From contig CM060989.1 in NCBI GenBank assembly GCA_030765065.1, positions 40,787,501 through 40,851,500 of the forward strand: a stretch of DNA of 64,000 nt. Reading direction: 5' to 3'. The stretch is from Deroplatys truncata (taxonomy: Eukaryota > Arthropoda > Insecta > Mantodea > Mantidae). The notes below the pieces were generated by a model that was not told the DNA's origin, ran no database searches, and saw only the letters and a program-made list of their open reading frames with translations. A program made the translations under genes and the position numbers. Below, in pieces: positions 1 through 10,497 of the stretch (its first letter is position 1; each line of letters opens with the position of its first letter).

Positions 1-598
1 AAGGAAAAACATACCACACCATAACACCACCACTTCCGAATTTCACTGTTGGCACTGCACACGCCGGCAGATGACGTTCACCGGGCATTCGCCATACCCA
101 CACCCTGCCATCGGATCGCCACATTGTGTACCGTGATTCGTCACTCCACACGTTTTACCACTGTTCAATCGTGTAATGTTGACGCTCCTTACACCAAGCG
201 AGGCGTCGTTTGGCATTTTCCTGCGTGGTGTGTGGCTTATGAGCAGCCGCTCGACCATGGAATCCAAGGTTTTTCACCTCATGCCTAACTGCCATAGTAC
301 TTGGAGTGGATCCTGATGCAGTTTGGAATTCCTGTGTGATGGTCTGGATAGATGTCTGCCTATTACTCTTTACGACCCTCTTCAAATGTCGGCGGTCTCT
401 GTCAGCCAACAGACGAGGTAGGCCTGTACGCTTTTGTTCTGTACATGTCCCTTTATGTTTCCACTTCACTATCACATCAGAAACAGTGGACCTAGGTATG
501 TTTAGGAGTGTGGAAATCTCGCGTACAGACTGCTGACACAAGTGACACCCAATCACCTGACCACGTTCGAAGTCCGTGAGTTCCACTGAGCGTCCCAT
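1..598 (-). pseudogene. Tc1-like transposase fragment (N-terminal HTH, first catalytic Asp)
   Basis: Transposase for cut-and-paste transposition, decayed. The start is taken at 598 because MGRSVELTDFERGQVIG is shared with the other copies. Residues about 1-60 hold the first DNA-binding helix-turn-helix (SVREISTLLNIPRSTV), and the bipartite HTH continues to residue about 120. A TAA replaces a CAA (Gln) codon near position 157, just before the WSDES motif that carries the first catalytic aspartate. Past that stop the same frame continues through FGSGGVMVW to the window edge. The second Asp and the Glu are not in the window. A relic is much more likely than an active gene. Confidence 0.9.
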
Positions 599-715
599 TC
601 TAATGACTACTGAGGTCGCGGATAATGAGTACCAGGCAGTAGGTGGCAGCACAATGCACCTTAGATGAAAAACGTATGTTTGTGGGGGTGTCCGGATACT
701 TCTGATCACATAGTG
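1..715 (-). mobile_element. Tc1-like DNA transposon, copy 1 (cut by window edge)
   Basis: This is the 5' part of a Tc1-like element on the minus strand. Its outer inverted repeat ends at 715 and is followed by TA (716-717), the usual Tc1/mariner target duplication. The terminal stretch from about 687 to 715 matches the ends of the complete copies at 8883-10120 and 39691-40929, with a T-to-C type change at 702. The left part runs off the window at a point matching about position 9396 of copy 2, so roughly 0.5 kb, including the second half of the transposase and the other end, lies outside. Confidence 0.93.
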
Positions 716-1390
716 TATATGTAACAGACCTTAGTACATCATCTATTTCTTACAATAACCATAGTCTATGTAGCTTTTGTAGTGATCTCCGTCTCATACT
801 CCTCAACAATGCCACTTATGGGACTGTGATGTCATTAAGAAGCTAACGTATGACGTTACTTTAAATTCTGGTTACACAATAACTACGGAATGAATGGTAA
901 CCAAATTCGCGTTGGTCATACTTTATGTATTTATGAAAATAATGATTATAAAAATAATAAGTTAATGTTCGCTTAAAATTGTGCACAAGTGATAGAAGTG
1001 ACATCCTGCTTTATAGCTCAAAATTTTGCAACTCATCTTCAGGTGCACCTTCCTCGTATGATTTTGTTTCTGTGATCACTATTTTTTCCTTACATCACAT
1101 ACAAGATAATTTTATACTTTCATCTAAAAATTTTTCCAGTATCTATAAGCTGTCGAGGAAATTCAGTTTCTGTAAAACAAAGACGCAAATATCTATTTTT
1201 CATAAAATAGTTTTTACTCTCACATTTATTTTAAAAGCTGAAGAAAAAGTAGTTAAGTATAACGAGATATATCACAGAAATATCCAGCAATAATGTGTAT
1301 AGGTACATAGCTTTAATGCTTTTTAAGAGAAGTGCAACAGAAATATGGGAAGAAAAAAAAAAACAAGGGAATTGAGAAGAAAGAAAAAAA
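716..1390. other. AT-rich stretch without recognisable gene
   Basis: This stretch starts with the TA duplication of Tc1 copy 1 and continues as AT-rich DNA with poly-A runs near 1355-1390. The 104-codon open frame at 979-1293 has no recognisable domain and a composition expected of AT-rich noncoding DNA. Confidence 0.6.
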
Positions 1391-2057
1391 ACTGATGTGT
1401 TGCACTCACAAACGCTTATTCTCCATCTACTTCATGTTAATCGAGATAAACACTTGAAGACATATCTTATTACTAGTTTTCTTGTAGATGCAAGGGGAAT
1501 ATGGTAGGCTTTAAGCGATAGTCAAATATTTTAACGCTGGTTGCTATGCGGCGCATTCCATTCTCTTTGCATGTCCAGGACATAAAAAACGGATAACGAA
1601 TTCCCATTTAAGAAAAAGTATATGTATTGGAAAATTGAAACAAATAACAAAGAATAGCTCGAAAATGGTTCACTCGACGAAAAAAAAATGTATGTGACAT
1701 AAATTGTGTTTTTTAAGAAAACCAACGTTTTTCGTGTACCAAAATTTTGTCTATCTCTTACGGTTTACCAGTTATGTAAAAGTCATTCAGAATGAAGAGG
1801 ACTTTTGGGGACACTTCTAGAAAATCCAAGATATACATTTCGTTTGTCATGAAAATATCTTAAACATATGTCACTATATTAAAAATCGTTAGAGCCATTT
1901 TTGAGGAAATAAAAATTTTCGAAAAATGTTTTGCCTCAAGTATAGTCTGATGTGGAGGGATTTTCTTGAAAATCTTCGTGTGGCATAAACTAAACATATA
2001 CTAAACTCAAGTACCTAGTTTGGTATTCATCCGACTTTTCGTTTAAGGGTTATGCTG

Positions 2058-2091
<34 letters not shown>

Positions 2092-2223
2092 TATTTTTCC
2101 AAAAATGCATTATTCGGATTCAAGGTACTTCAAAACATGTATTTCCGGTGATATTTAGGTATCGAAATTTTGGGTGGAATGCAATACTTCCCCTACATAC
2201 TATACGTAGTAGAGGAAGTAAGA
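1391..2223 (+). mobile_element. fam-H repeat, near full length
   Basis: Strand + means reading from CTGATGTGTTGCACTCAC to GTAGAGGAAGTAA. The copy has the conserved internal landmarks: the TATTCTCCAT block, the CATTCTCTTTGCATGTCCAGG block, ACGGTTTACCAGTTATG, a CA microsatellite and the GTATCGAAATTTTGGGTGG block. It lacks the internal ACTTTCTCTACT arm and about 30 bases after it, where CACTCAC runs straight into AACGCTTATT. The copy is diverged, and no protein is encoded. Confidence 0.85.
2060..2088. repeat. (CA)n microsatellite inside fam-H
   Basis: An uninterrupted CA run at the fixed microsatellite position of fam-H, just after TTATGCTG and before GGATATTTTTCC. Confidence 0.95.
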
Positions 2224-2290
2224 ATACAATGGGAAATGTCGCTCCGTTTAAATGTGCAATTTAAAGGACCAAATTGATCAATAGGCTCAA

Positions 2291-2324
<34 letters not shown>

Positions 2325-3040
2325 TGCAACGTACGTTTCTGTCCCAATAGGAAATGGATTAAAGTAGAAATGATGGCAGATTACTACTTGACAATATATT
2401 ACATAAATTAATTAATAAGCCCAATTTCTTTCATTTAATAAATTTACACTTCTATTAAATACATAATTGCAATTTCAGAAACACTTGTTCTGCAACAATT
2501 CTTTAAATTCTTTACGGCTTCAATCCATTGAATTAAATTACAATTATTACATACTTGCCTCCTGCTCTCACATTTACCGATATATTTCAAATTTAGAACA
2601 CCAATAAGTCTATATTTCGCACGATCAATCTTTCCCAGTTAAGAATTACTAAAGATAATTTTGAATAAGTTAAACAAAAAGGAATGTCCGCAATGCCTTC
2701 TGCCTAAACGTTGCCCTGCTGTTTTCCTCGTGAAATTTCTCACCGTCGAAGAAAGACTGACTTCAACTTCGTCCACTGCACGGTGCGGAGAACTGGGACA
2801 CAACCGGCGCCTGCGCAGTCGACCACATTCGCCGACGTACTACGTGAATCACATTAACTGTGCCCTTTCTTCTTGGTCTTGACGTTTCCTTTACAAAGCA
2901 TCACCATAGTCATTTCACTATTGTTCTCGTAGACGTATATGATTTTAAAGCTGAAGATTTGCATTCTTTTATCACGTAAAAATGAAAAATCGAATGTTTG
3001 AAGCATCTCGACCTTCCAGTGCTCTTGTATCCCCTACTAT
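2224..3040. other. AT-rich non-genic DNA with a (TA)n tract
   Basis: Contains the TA run at 2292-2322 and AT-rich sequence. A short GC-richer patch lies at 2700-2880, where a 73-codon frame has no recognisable domain. No gene is supported. Confidence 0.6.
2292..2322. repeat. (TA)n microsatellite
   Basis: Simple alternating TA run. Confidence 0.95.
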
Positions 3041-3225
3041 ATATATTGTTAAGGTCTGTTTTATTACCAACGATATACATGATGAACCATTTAAGTTGAG
3101 ACTGTACAATATCTCCAAAACTAAGCGTTGTAGAAAGAAATGTCTTGGATAAAAGTTCCTTGATTTTATGGGGGAAAGTAAATGCCATTAGTCGTGTTTT
3201 ATTTGGAGGACGTTGCGATGGTCAA
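3041..3225 (-). repeat. Short dispersed repeat (family K), copy 1
   Basis: The reverse complement matches 39470-39620 and, in part, 3515-3616. Shared blocks are CGTCCTCCAAA, ACACGACTAATGG, TTTACTTTCCCCCAT, ACAACGCTTAGTTTTGGAG and a final GGTTCA-CCTGTATA-like end. No coding capacity. It is probably a small DNA-transposon derivative whose end carries a TATACAGGGTG-like motif. Confidence 0.65.
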
Positions 3226-3514
3226 TTTAGCTTTTTTAAAATGGGTAACTACCTGTTTTATGTTGTTTTCTCACTCCTCATAAGAAACTAAACAACATTT
3301 GTATAAAGCACTTTGCAATTGTTCTCACGCCAACGTAAATAACAACGGAAATTCTGAATGGCTGTGTACGAAGAGCGCAATGAATGGTTGGACCATCCAT
3401 GGATGGTCATTTGTGGGTCAAGTTACGTTTCGTAATTGGGAACCAACATTTTTTATTTTTTTCCTTATTCCTCATTGCAAAATAAACAGCTTTTTATAAA
3501 CCATTTTCTAATGA

Positions 3515-3616
3515 GTAAACAACATATCAAGCAACTTTTATCAAAGAGATTTCTTCCTACAACACTTGGTTTTGGCGATATCGTACAGTCCCAGTTTAAG
3601 TGGTCCACCCTGTATA
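3515..3616 (+). repeat. Short dispersed repeat (family K), copy 2
   Basis: Matches the ATCAAGCAACT, CTACAACACTTGGTTTTGG, GTACAGTCCCAGTTTAAGTG and CCACCCTGTATA blocks of the copies at 3041-3225 and 39470-39620. It is 5' truncated relative to them. Confidence 0.6.
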
Positions 3617-3689
3617 ATCAACAATCTTACAATTTTTATTATTATTCTTCCTATTATAGGTATAGGTTATACAATGGAGGGGGACACTT

Positions 3690-3850
3690 TACGCACTGTG
3701 ACCTACATAGATCTATTATGGCTACCACCCACAGTAGGAGGGGATGAAGTGAAGGAACCATATGAGGCTACTTGCGGCAGGCAGACAGACCACAGAGATG
3801 CGTGGGAAGTCTCTAGGCTCAAGACTCGTCCCATGCTGGAGCTGCTTTGA
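3690..3850 (-). mobile_element. SINE-1 3' fragment
   Basis: Resembles the reverse-oriented 3' part of the SINE-1 copy at 30480-30842 (GGCTAC, CCCACC, GTAGG, GGGATGAAGTGAA). It carries no tRNA-like head. It ends next to the putative hAT-like terminus at 3852. Confidence 0.45.
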
Positions 3851-3851
3851 G

Positions 3852-5545
3852 TAGAGTTCTGCACGGATTGGGGCCAAGCCCTGGATACGGGTTTGGGTTT
3901 AATTTGAAAAATGTTTGTTGTGCTCGGGCCGAGCTCGGACTTGAAAATAAACCCGAAAGAAATAACTTATAAAATTCAGTATATGCATTTTATTTGTAAT
4001 GTAAATACTTAAACATATGATATTTAATAAAATCGTTACACCACAGTTTATAAAATTAAAACAAGCAAAAAGTGAAACGTTTTTCATGTAAAGAGAAAAT
4101 AAGAACCAAAAAGATTAATTTATCACATTCTTTGGTCTCCGATATTGAGATGGCCAATTAAAAAAATTATCGCAGTACATGGTAATACTAGTAATTAACT
4201 CTAGAACTCTTGAGAAAACTTTGATGTGGTTTACAGACGGCTTAAAGCATGGCTCAGGAACACGATCCGGAGTTCATGGCACAAGACGAAGGTGCAAACG
4301 GTTTTTTCCCTTGGGTGAAGATGCTACTGTTTTCGAAACAGAAACTTATGCTATTATTCTACGCATACATGAGAATACAAGGAAAGCTTGCACTGGTAAA
4401 CAGATCCTTATCTTCTCAGATATCCAGGCTGCACTTAAGGCTTTAAGTAGTCATATAGTAACATCAGGACTCGTTAGCTTACAAGTTTGGCAGAACAGAA
4501 TTAAGTTCACTTTATTTAGGTGCCGGGTCATAGTGGCATTCAGGGAAATGTGAAAGCTGATACCTTCACAGTTTTTTAGGCCAGAGCCGGCTCTAGTAAG
4601 ATAGACTATTAAGAACTGGTCCAGAGTAGAACATCATCAAACTTGGCTTAAAATTCCAGGAAACAAACATGGCAACTATTTATTAGAAATACATGTAAGG
4701 AAAGAGCTGAAAGCTTACTGAATCGTAATAGACCTCGGCTGAGAACAATTATTGCATTTCCTACAGGATATACTCCTATGAAAAACCATCTTAACATGAT
4801 GGGAGTGTTTCAGGGTAACTTAGATTGCAGATTGTGCAAGAAAGAAACTGAAACAGCCCAGCACATTATATGTTCCTGTGAGGCCTTGGCTTACAGGAGA
4901 TATATTCAATTTGGGAAAATGATTTAGAACCAGAAGAATTTGAAACCATATCTGTTATAAGACTGTATTCCTTGGTAAAGGTTGCAGACATAATGAATTG
5001 GCTTTAAAACGATACAGGTAGCACAATAAGTCCAAAGCTGAAGTGCGTCCGGAGCAATGAGGAAATCTGTGTCGTGTAAGACAAGACAAGAAAATACTAG
5101 TAATAATAAATTAATACTAGCTTTGGCCAATTGCAAATAACACCACAGCAGCTGCAAACTCCACCTCCCTCCTTCCACCCTCACCCAGGACATCCTGGGC
5201 AGGGAGCAGTAATAGGGGCGGCATGGGATCAAAAAGAACATAAGGGTTCCAGGATATCAACTGCCATAATTTCTGTAAACTGGCTCCTCAGTTGGTCCCA
5301 AGGACCTAAGTGCATCCCTTATCATGTCGCTCAACAGGGCAAAAAATACCTATGCAGGTACCGGAAATCGAATTCAAGTTCATTCGTATAGCAGGCAGTA
5401 GGTATGGTGGAATGGTAATGGTAAATAAAACTGAAAATAATTTTATTTAAGACAAAATAAGTAATCGGGCTTGGTTAGGGTGGTGCTGTATAACATATTC
5501 TCGGGCCTGGCCGGGCTTAAGAATTACGGCCAGTGCAGACCTCTA
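3852..5545. mobile_element. Putative hAT-like TIR element containing a LINE fragment
   Basis: The left end TAGAGTTCTGCACGG and the right end, reverse complement TAGAGGTCTGCACTGG, form a short imperfect inverted repeat. Both ends continue into GGGCC- and CGGGC-rich DNA. The start TAGAG fits the YARNG rule of hAT ends. A related terminus lies at 23413, and the inner block at about 5145-5225 resembles 23530-23610. The flanking 8-mers (3844-3851 and 5546-5553) are only partly alike, so a target duplication is not proven. The LINE fragment at 4190-5010 lies inside, either inserted or captured. No transposase is visible. Confidence 0.4.
4190..5010 (+). pseudogene. Non-LTR retrotransposon 3' end: RNase H and Cys/His knuckle
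   Basis: Decayed C-terminal part of a LINE ORF2. The RNase H domain shows FTDG (first Asp, codon near 4233), then FPLGEDATVFETETYAI with the catalytic Glu, then FSDIQAALKAL with the second Asp. The final block is in another frame: translating from about 4520 gives VPGHSGIQGNVKADT, so a frameshift separates it. Further on, translation around 4800-4880 gives CRLCKKETETAQHIICSC, a Cys/His knuckle typical of the tail of jockey/I/R1-lineage ORF2 proteins. The tail ends near IMNWL at about 5005. No reverse transcriptase precedes it, so the copy is 5' truncated. It is not functional. Confidence 0.85.
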
Positions 5546-5559
5546 GCCTGCGATGAACG

Positions 5560-5775
5560 ACCTGTCAACCAAGCACCCCTCTAATGTCCACGATGGAATA
5601 CTCTTTCCTTTAAGCATGCATCCACCATCTGTCCGGCACCGCCGTACGAAACCTAGAATCACATCTGAAATATGAGAAGGAAACGGAACGAAAGGTAAAT
5701 GATGGACAGCAAATTGCAGTAAATGAGAAAACAAACCAACATTCCCCTACCGACCAGGGAAAACCCAAAAGCCTA
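5560..5775 (-). mobile_element. SINE-1 fragment (middle part)
   Basis: The reverse complement aligns with 24660-24890: GGTTTTCCCTGGTCGG, a GTTTTCTC block, CGTTCCGTTTCCTTCTCAT, GGCGGTGCCG and CAGATGG, then GGACATTAGAGGGGTGC. The tRNA-like head and the tail are missing. Confidence 0.75.
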
Positions 5776-6333
5776 TCCTGAATGACTATTGGATTCATAA
5801 CGAGTTTGCTTAGGTGCTTGATTTCTTTCCGGTCAACACCAATTTCCTTCAGAACATCTGAGAGGTTTCTCCGAATCTATGTCAAGTTTATCTATAGCGA
5901 GTCTGAAATGATTTATGTAAATTGCTAAGCTTATCGCCATGGGGTTCACTTAGAAATACCAAGGCGAACTGATTTATTGCCGGCCCTCGTAGCCGTGGTC
6001 GCTGGAGTGTATAGCTTCGGCGCTTCTCCAAGCTGAGGGTCGCGGGTTAGAGTACCGGCATGGGCATGGGTATGGGTGTTTGTGTGTATGTGTAATTTGT
6101 GTAATTGCGGTAATGAGCAGTAAAAGACAACAGTAAATAGAGTAATAATAAACTGGGTAAACAAGGTAACTTTATAAAATAAAAAAAATATATGAAAGAG
6201 AAGGGCGACACTGATTGAGACAGCACTCCACTGTTAGTAAAAGAAACTAAAAATACTTATAGCTTCTAAATACACTGGATTTAAACCTACGACAAGATAT
6301 AATTCAGAAATGGTTAACGCTACGAAAAAAATA
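5776..6333. other. Non-genic DNA with a tRNA-like module
   Basis: Holds the tRNA-like sequence at 5984-6060 and a GT-rich patch at about 6065-6110. No coding sequence recognised. Confidence 0.6.
5984..6060 (+). repeat. tRNA-like SINE head (family 3 or other)
   Basis: About 77 bases with a possible A box (TAGCCGTGGTCGCTGGA) and a weakened B box (GGTTAGAGTACC within GTCGCGGGTTAGAGTACCGG), at tRNA-like spacing. It is followed by a GGGCAT/GGGTAT-rich and then GT-rich tail. A tRNA-derived SINE head is more likely than a true tRNA because the B box departs from GGTTCGANTCC. Confidence 0.45.
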
Positions 6334-6448
6334 GTTTTTTACTTTCTCTTCCCTGTACATACTTGGTGAAGAAGGTATTCCATTCCACCGAAAAAATCTA
6401 TATCGAGATTTTGCCGGAAATAATGTTTTGAGGCTCCCTGAAACAAAA
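6334..6448 (-). mobile_element. fam-H terminal fragment
   Basis: Reverse-oriented end of fam-H: TTTTACTTTCTCT, GTATTCCATTCCACCGAAA, CGAGATTTTGCCGGAAATAA, TTTTGAGGCTCCCTGAA. It sits directly beside the forward copy at 6452, giving a tail-to-head inverted arrangement. Confidence 0.8.
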
Positions 6449-6451
6449 ATA

Positions 6452-7275
6452 TCTGATGTGTTACACTCACATGACTTTCTCTACTCTTGTACAAACTATT
6501 TTTACAAACGCTTATTCTCCATATGCTTCATGTTAATCGAGATATCGAGATATCAATCTTATTGGTAATTTTCATGTAGATGCAAGGGGAATTGGTAGTA
6601 TTTAAGTGATAGTCAAATATTTTAAGCGCTGGTTGCTATGTGGCGCATTCCATTCTCTTTGCATGTCCAGGACATAAAAGAAATGAATAACGAATTTGAG
6701 AAAAAGTATAAGTATTGCAAAATTTAAGGGAATAACAAGCAATATCTCGAAAGCGGTTCACTCAACAAAAGAAATGCATATGACAGAAATTGTGCATTTT
6801 AACGCGATCTACATTTTTTGTGTAGTAAAATTTTGTCTATCTCTTATGGTTTACCAGTTATGCAAAAGTCGTTCACAATGAAGAATACTTTTGGAGACAT
6901 TCCCAGAAAATTCGAGATATACATTTCATTTCTCATGACACTAAATCGTTAGAGCCATTTTTGAGAAAATTAAAATTTTCGTAAAATGTTCCATGTAAAG
7001 CGTAGTCTGGGGTGGGGAGATTTTCTTGAAAACCTTCGTGTCGCATCTCTGGAAGATACTGAGCCTAAATACCAAGTTTGGTGTTTATCCGACTGTTCGT
7101 TTCTGAGTTATGCTGTTCACAGACACACAGACACACACACGGACATGTTTCCAAAAATGCTTTTTTTGGATTCAGTGAGCCTCAAAACATGTATTTCCGG
7201 TGAAATCTCGGTATCGAATTTTTGGATGGAATACAATACTTCCCCTACTGACTATACGTAGTAGAGAAAGTAAAA
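6452..7275 (+). mobile_element. fam-H repeat, full length
   Basis: Begins TCTGATGTGTTACACTCACA and ends GTAGTAGAGAAAGTAAAA. The 12-bp arms are ACTTTCTCTACT at 6474-6485 and AGTAGAGAAAGT at 7260-7271, an exact inverted pair. The left arm lies 22 bases inside the element. A short CA tract lies at about 7120-7140. The 91-codon frame at 6986-7261 is discussed under rejected items. Confidence 0.92.
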
Positions 7276-7282
7276 AAACGCA

Positions 7283-7995
7283 ATTTTAGACAAAAGCTCG
7301 GGTGTGTGAGTTTGCGAACACCAAACTCCAAAAGGAAAAGTTCGATAAGAACTAAAATTGGTATTTATCTTTCAAAGATACGACACAGAGATTTTCAAGA
7401 AGATCCTCCTACCCCCAAAATGGAACCTTGTATAAAATGTTTTATTTTCTAAAAATGGCTATAACGATATGTAATAAAATGCCGTACATTAAATATATTT
7501 ACATGACAAATAAAATGTATATCTTGAATTTTCTGGGAATAGCCTGTGAAGTCCTCTTCATTCGGAAGGCATTTTATACACTCTTGTATAACCGGTTAAT
7601 GTTAAGCGACTTACAAAAGCATAAGTACACAAAAAAATGTATGTATGTTTGAAAAACACAATTTATTTAAAATAAAGTTTTTGACGCTTAAACCATTTCC
7701 AAGATATCCTTCATTAATAGCTGAAATTTTTCAATACTTTTGTCATTCTTTTAAACTACTGTCGATTCTGAACTATTTCTCATGATTGCGTGGAAACAGT
7801 ATAGAATTTTAAATGTATAGCGTCCAGTTCTTAAACATTTGAGTATCGCTGTTACCTTTGTATCTATAACGAAATGTGTAATGTAGCTATTTCTGCAAAG
7901 GTTTATCTCAATTAAAATTAAGTAGATATAAACATAAACTTTCGTTAGAATAATAAACGATAGAGGGCAGAGAAGTCGTGTAAATATAACACATC
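7283..7995 (-). mobile_element. fam-H repeat, diverged subfamily 2
   Basis: The reverse complement follows the fam-H order but with its own version of the distal half: ACTACTGTCGATTCTGAAC, a CATGATTGCGTGGAAACAG block, ATAACGAAATGTGTAATGTAGC, then GTGTAAATATAACACATCAG at the end. The same variant blocks occur at 21428-22172, 22173-22861, 34938-35347 and 52216-52855, so this is a subfamily rather than random decay. Confidence 0.8.
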
Positions 7996-8880
7996 AGTTT
8001 TCTTACATATATTGTAAGCTAAATTCTTCCTGTATTTAATTTGTCTATCTTTATTTGTTTCCCAACGAAATAAAATTTGATTGTAATGATGAGGGTTTCA
8101 CCGATTATTTTAAGATAAATATTTTCTTTTCATATTAATTTCTCAGCCCTATCCATTTCTTTTATTAAAATCGTTAGAGTACTCTTTAACCTGAGGTTTA
8201 CATGAGTTATTTGAGTGGAGATAAATTCCTGAAAATACACACACACACAGGCCCTCCAGAAGCTTCAAAGGTGTGATTTCAGTTAATATATAATTTTTTG
8301 GGCACAGTATAATATCTCCTCCCCGTTATTTAAGAAATTGGGCGTGTTGCTTTGGTGGCAGTGTTGATTGGAGAGAAGAACTTGTGATTGAGGGGTAACT
8401 GTGATTCCTTTCTTGTAACTCAGCAACAACATGGTGCTCTATTTGTATCTCAGATTAGGTAAACGACAACTCCAGTTAATTAAGCTTGGTTCACTTGTTT
8501 GTTAAAATAACTATATTTTTATATCGCTGGTTACCGACTATTTACAAAATGTTCCACCACCATTTTGCTCCCTGACATAACAATCATGTTTTGAACCATT
8601 CTATGCACTCCAGGTGCACGTCAAGCCGTGTGGAAGTAGTTTCTGAGCGTGCCCTTTCTAATTAAGAAACCTATATATTCGTCATATTACATGCTAATTA
8701 CCCTGAACAGTCGGGTGATGAGTTTTCCCCCTCGATAGTGCATAAATTAGTTTCGAAAACTTTCAAACTTCTTTACGTATTTTTCGTGCCTCTAGAAAGT
8801 TCCAGTTGCAATAATATCTGCTGAGCTTTGTCCTTAAAGCAGGACCATTCGTACGTTCACCCCGACCGTCATTAGGAACA
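7996..8880. other. AT-rich non-genic DNA
   Basis: Contains a short (AC)n at about 8238-8250 and a possible scrap of fam-H near 8163-8180 (TAAAATCGTTAGAG). No gene or clear element recognised. Confidence 0.55.
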
Positions 8881-8882
8881 TA

Positions 8883-10120
8883 CACTACGTGATCAAAAGT
8901 ATCCGGACACCTGGCTGAAAATAACGTACAAGTTCGAGCAGCCCTCCATCGGTAATGCTGGAAGTCAATATGCTGTTGGCCCACCCTTAGCCTTGATGAC
9001 AGCGTTCACTCTCGCAGGCATTCTTTCAATCAGGTGCTGGAAGGTTTCTTGGTGAATGGCAGCCCATTCTTCACGGAGTGCGGAACTGAGGAGAGGTATC
9101 GATGTAGGTCGGTGTGACCTGGCACGAAGTCGGCGTTCCAAAACATCCCAAAGGTGCTCGATGGGATTCAAGTCAGGACTCTGTGCAGGCCAATCCATTA
9201 TAGGGATGTTATTGTCGTGTAACCACTCCGCCATAGCCCGTGCAGTATGGACAGGTGCTCGATCGTGTTGAAAGATGCAATCACCATCCCCGAATTGCTC
9301 TTCAACAGTGGGAAGCAAGAAGGTGCTTAAAATATCAATGTAGGTCTGCGCTGTGATCGTGCCACCCAAAACAACAAGGGGTGCAAGCCCCCTCCAGGAA
9401 AAACACGACCCACCATAACACCACCACCTCCAAATTTCACTGTTGGCACTACACACGCTGGCAGATGACGGTCACCGGGCATTTACCATACCCACACCCT
9501 GCCATCGGATCGCCACATTGTGTACCGTGATTCTACACAACGCTTTGCCGCTGTTCAATCGTGTAATGTTGACGCTCCTTACACCAAGCGAGGCGTCGTT
9601 TGGCATTTTCCTGCGTGATGTGTGGCTTATGAGCAGCCGCTCGACCATGGAATCCAAGGTTTCTCACCTCACGTCTAACTGCCTTAGTACTTGGAGTGGA
9701 TCCTGATGCAGTTTGGAATTCCTGTGTGATGGTCTGGATAGATGTCTGCCTATTACTCTTTACGACCCTCTTCAAATGTCGGCGGTCTCTGTTAGTCAAC
9801 AGACGAGGTCGGTCTGTACGCTTTTGTGCTGTACATGTCCCTTCACGTTTCCATTCACTATCACATCAAAAACAGTGGACCTAGGGATGTTTAGGAGTGT
9901 GGAAATCTCGCGTACAGACTTCTGACACAAGTGACACCCAATCACCTGACCACGTTCGAAGTCCGTGAGTTCCACGGAGCGTTCCATTCTGCTGTTTCAC
10001 GATGTGTAATGACTTCTGAGGTCGCGGATAATGAGTGCGAGGCAGTAGATGGCAGCACAATGCACCTAAGATGAAAAACGTATGTTTGTGGGGTGTCCGG
10101 ATACTTTTGATCACATAGTG
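8883..10120 (-). mobile_element. Tc1-like DNA transposon, copy 2 (complete, 1238 bp)
   Basis: Both ends are present. The inverted repeats are about 29 bp (8883-8911 and 10092-10120) with one mismatch, CACTACGTG against CACTATGTG. TA lies immediately outside on both sides (8881-8882 and 10121-10122), as expected for the Tc1/mariner target duplication. Transcription of the transposase is on the minus strand. Length and ends match copy 3. Confidence 0.96.
8965..9987 (-). pseudogene. Tc1-like transposase, DD34E type, inactivated
   Basis: Three frame segments read in order on the minus strand. From 9987: MERSVELTDFERGQVIG with the first helix-turn-helix. From about 9799: DRRHLKRVVKSNRQTSIQ with the second DNA-binding part. 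From about 9456 to 8965: the catalytic core. The core shows FQHDRAPVHTARA (second Asp) and SPDLNPIEHLWD (Glu), with exactly 34 residues between Asp and Glu, which is DD34E of Tc1. Against copies 1 and 3, about 8-9 bases are missing near 9533-9540, deleting the WSD codons with the first catalytic Asp and creating a TAG. With the upstream frameshift, it cannot make an active enzyme. Confidence 0.94.
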
Positions 10121-10122
10121 TA

Positions 10123-10497
10123 TTTGCATCTTCTTTCCTATTCCTCAGGAATGCACCCAGATTCTTATCTTGCTAATAAAAGGTGTCGTAGATGTGCTCA
10201 GCGGTAAAACCCATCCGGTCCCATTTTCTACTTTCGTATCCTAACTCGGTCCTGTAGGAAATTAATCTCAGTCTAGCTCGTTTTAAAAGACTTATAACTT
10301 TCTGTAGACTTATAATGACTGCAAAACGATATTGCAGTTTCACGTTTCACTAAAACTAATTTTAACCGCATATAAAAACATTGCTGTGCTTAATGCATTT
10401 AATAGTGCTGTAAACTCCACACTGTATTATTAAAAAACTATAATTCTAATCAAATGAAAGATTTTGAAAAGCGCCAAAATATGTTATGTGTAATAAC
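10123..10497. other. Non-genic DNA between Tc1 copy 2 and fam-H
   Basis: AT-rich DNA with no recognisable coding or repeat family. Confidence 0.55.

Noticed and set aside
6986-7261. A recurring ~90-codon frame in fam-H (starting MFHVK, with GWGDFLENLRVAS) also seen at 26506, 35959 and, on minus, 49996
   Set aside because: It reappears only because young copies are similar at the DNA level. Its C-terminal half is the CA microsatellite, older copies have frame breaks, and DNA outside the frame is equally conserved. I see no sign of selection on the protein.
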